From assembly GCA_020446815.1 (NCBI GenBank), contig JAGRDY010000026.1, positions 62,001 through 126,000 on the forward strand: DNA of 64,000 bases. The letters are read 5' to 3'. Shown here one piece after another: positions 63,648 to 64,000 of the stretch. Source of the DNA: Paracoccaceae bacterium. Its GTDB lineage: Bacteria > Pseudomonadota > Alphaproteobacteria > Rhodobacterales > Rhodobacteraceae. Each line of letters starts with the position of its first letter. Within the stretch, counting starts at the first letter, position 1. The notes under the pieces were generated by a model. That model made no database searches. It was not told where the DNA came from and saw nothing but the letters and a program-made list of their open reading frames with translations. A program made the translations under genes and the position numbers.

Positions 63648-64000
63648 ATGAAAGACGCCGCCCCCCAGCCGACCCGGCTTGCCGATTACACCGCCTACCC
63701 TTTCATCGTCAGCGACGTGGCCCTGACCTTCCGCCTCCACCCGACCCGAACCCGCATCGCATCGCGGATCGCCTTTGCGCCCAACCCGGCCCGCCCCGGC
63801 CGCCATGACCTGCGCCTTGACGGCGAAAAGCTCAAGCTGATCCGCGCCGCGATCGACGGCAAGCCCGTCCGGCCCGTCATCGACGCCGAAGGCCTGACCG
63901 TCGCCGCCGCGGACCTGCCCGAGGGCGCGTTCGTCTGGGAGGCCGAGGTCGAAACCAGCCCCGCCGACAACACCGCCCTCGAAGGGCTCTACATGTCCGG
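63648..64000 (+). CDS. pepN: Aminopeptidase N, 5' part (cut by window end)
   Basis: An open frame from ATG 63648 to the window edge (about 117 codons). The start DYTAYPFIVSDVALTFRL and the late NTALEGLYMSG string match the beta-rich N-terminal domain of M1 aminopeptidase N (E. coli PepN type). The zinc site (HEXXH) lies beyond the window. The enzyme removes N-terminal residues from peptides in the cytoplasm. A CGGAG ribosome site precedes the ATG. Confidence 0.88.
   Translation, partial: MKDAAPQPTRLADYTAYPFIVSDVALTFRLHPTRTRIASRIAFAPNPARPGRHDLRLDGEKLKLIRAAIDGKPVRPVIDAEGLTVAAADLPEGAFVWEAEVETSPADNTALEGLYMS

Overview
The window is 64 kb of GC-rich, gene-dense chromosome. Its gene families (BKACE, TRAP transporter, proton-translocating PntAB transhydrogenase, Tat-exported polyamine-type binding protein, FHA/kinase-controlled type VI secretion) suggest an alphaproteobacterium, most likely of the Rhodobacterales. 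I cannot name a species. No phage, insertion sequence or CRISPR array is visible. One tRNA gene (Gly, anticodon TCC) is present.

Region 1 (1-10.5 kb) is a catabolic locus. It holds a class III aminotransferase, a LysR regulator read the other way, and a polyamine-type ABC importer (two permeases, Tat-exported binding protein, ATPase). In the same operon follow a second class III aminotransferase, a beta-keto acid cleavage enzyme (BKACE), an SSAT-like N-acetyltransferase and an acetylpolyamine-amidohydrolase-like deacetylase. Together they match, step for step, the acetylated beta-lysine degradation route described biochemically in Pseudomonas. This is the most specific metabolic hypothesis in the window. 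The tRNA-Gly and a methyltransferase follow.

Region 2 (12-47.6 kb) is a type VI secretion (T6SS) island. A roughly 23 kb minus-strand run carries tssA, tssB, tssC, hcp, tagJ, tssE, tssF, tssG, clpV, vgrG, a 200-residue unknown, PAAR, tagH (FHA), tssK, tssL (with an OmpA domain), tssM, tagF and pppA. The matching Ser/Thr kinase (convergent with pppA) and an OmpA protein lie at the far end, so the threonine-phosphorylation switch is complete. I see no tssJ lipoprotein and no effector/immunity pair. Divergent from tssA is a five-gene cassette: a secreted four-cysteine protein, a TolQ/ExbB-like protein, two TolR/ExbD-like proteins, and a TonB-like single-span protein. The last ends in DUF4384 instead of a TonB domain. 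The same cysteine-pair plus DUF4384 periplasmic module is on the T6SS kinase. Two exported caspase-like proteins bracket the island. One has Sel1 repeats and a possible peptidoglycan-binding tail; the other has a C-terminal CxxCH haem-type motif and sits beside a YceI-OmpA fusion protein. I regard the motor/DUF4384/caspase-CxxCH assembly as the best candidate for an undescribed system.

Region 3 (47.8-64 kb) is mostly metabolic. It holds an orphan fused TRAP permease, a fused anthranilate synthase TrpE(G) with a small upstream ORF, an FAD amine oxidoreductase, an MFS transporter, pntB-pntA, a small membrane methyltransferase, kynureninase with a GNAT, a class I glutamine amidotransferase hydrolase and a GlcG/HbpS protein. 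An ArsR regulator with two tandem operators precedes two SRPBCC/AHSA1 proteins. The window ends inside pepN.
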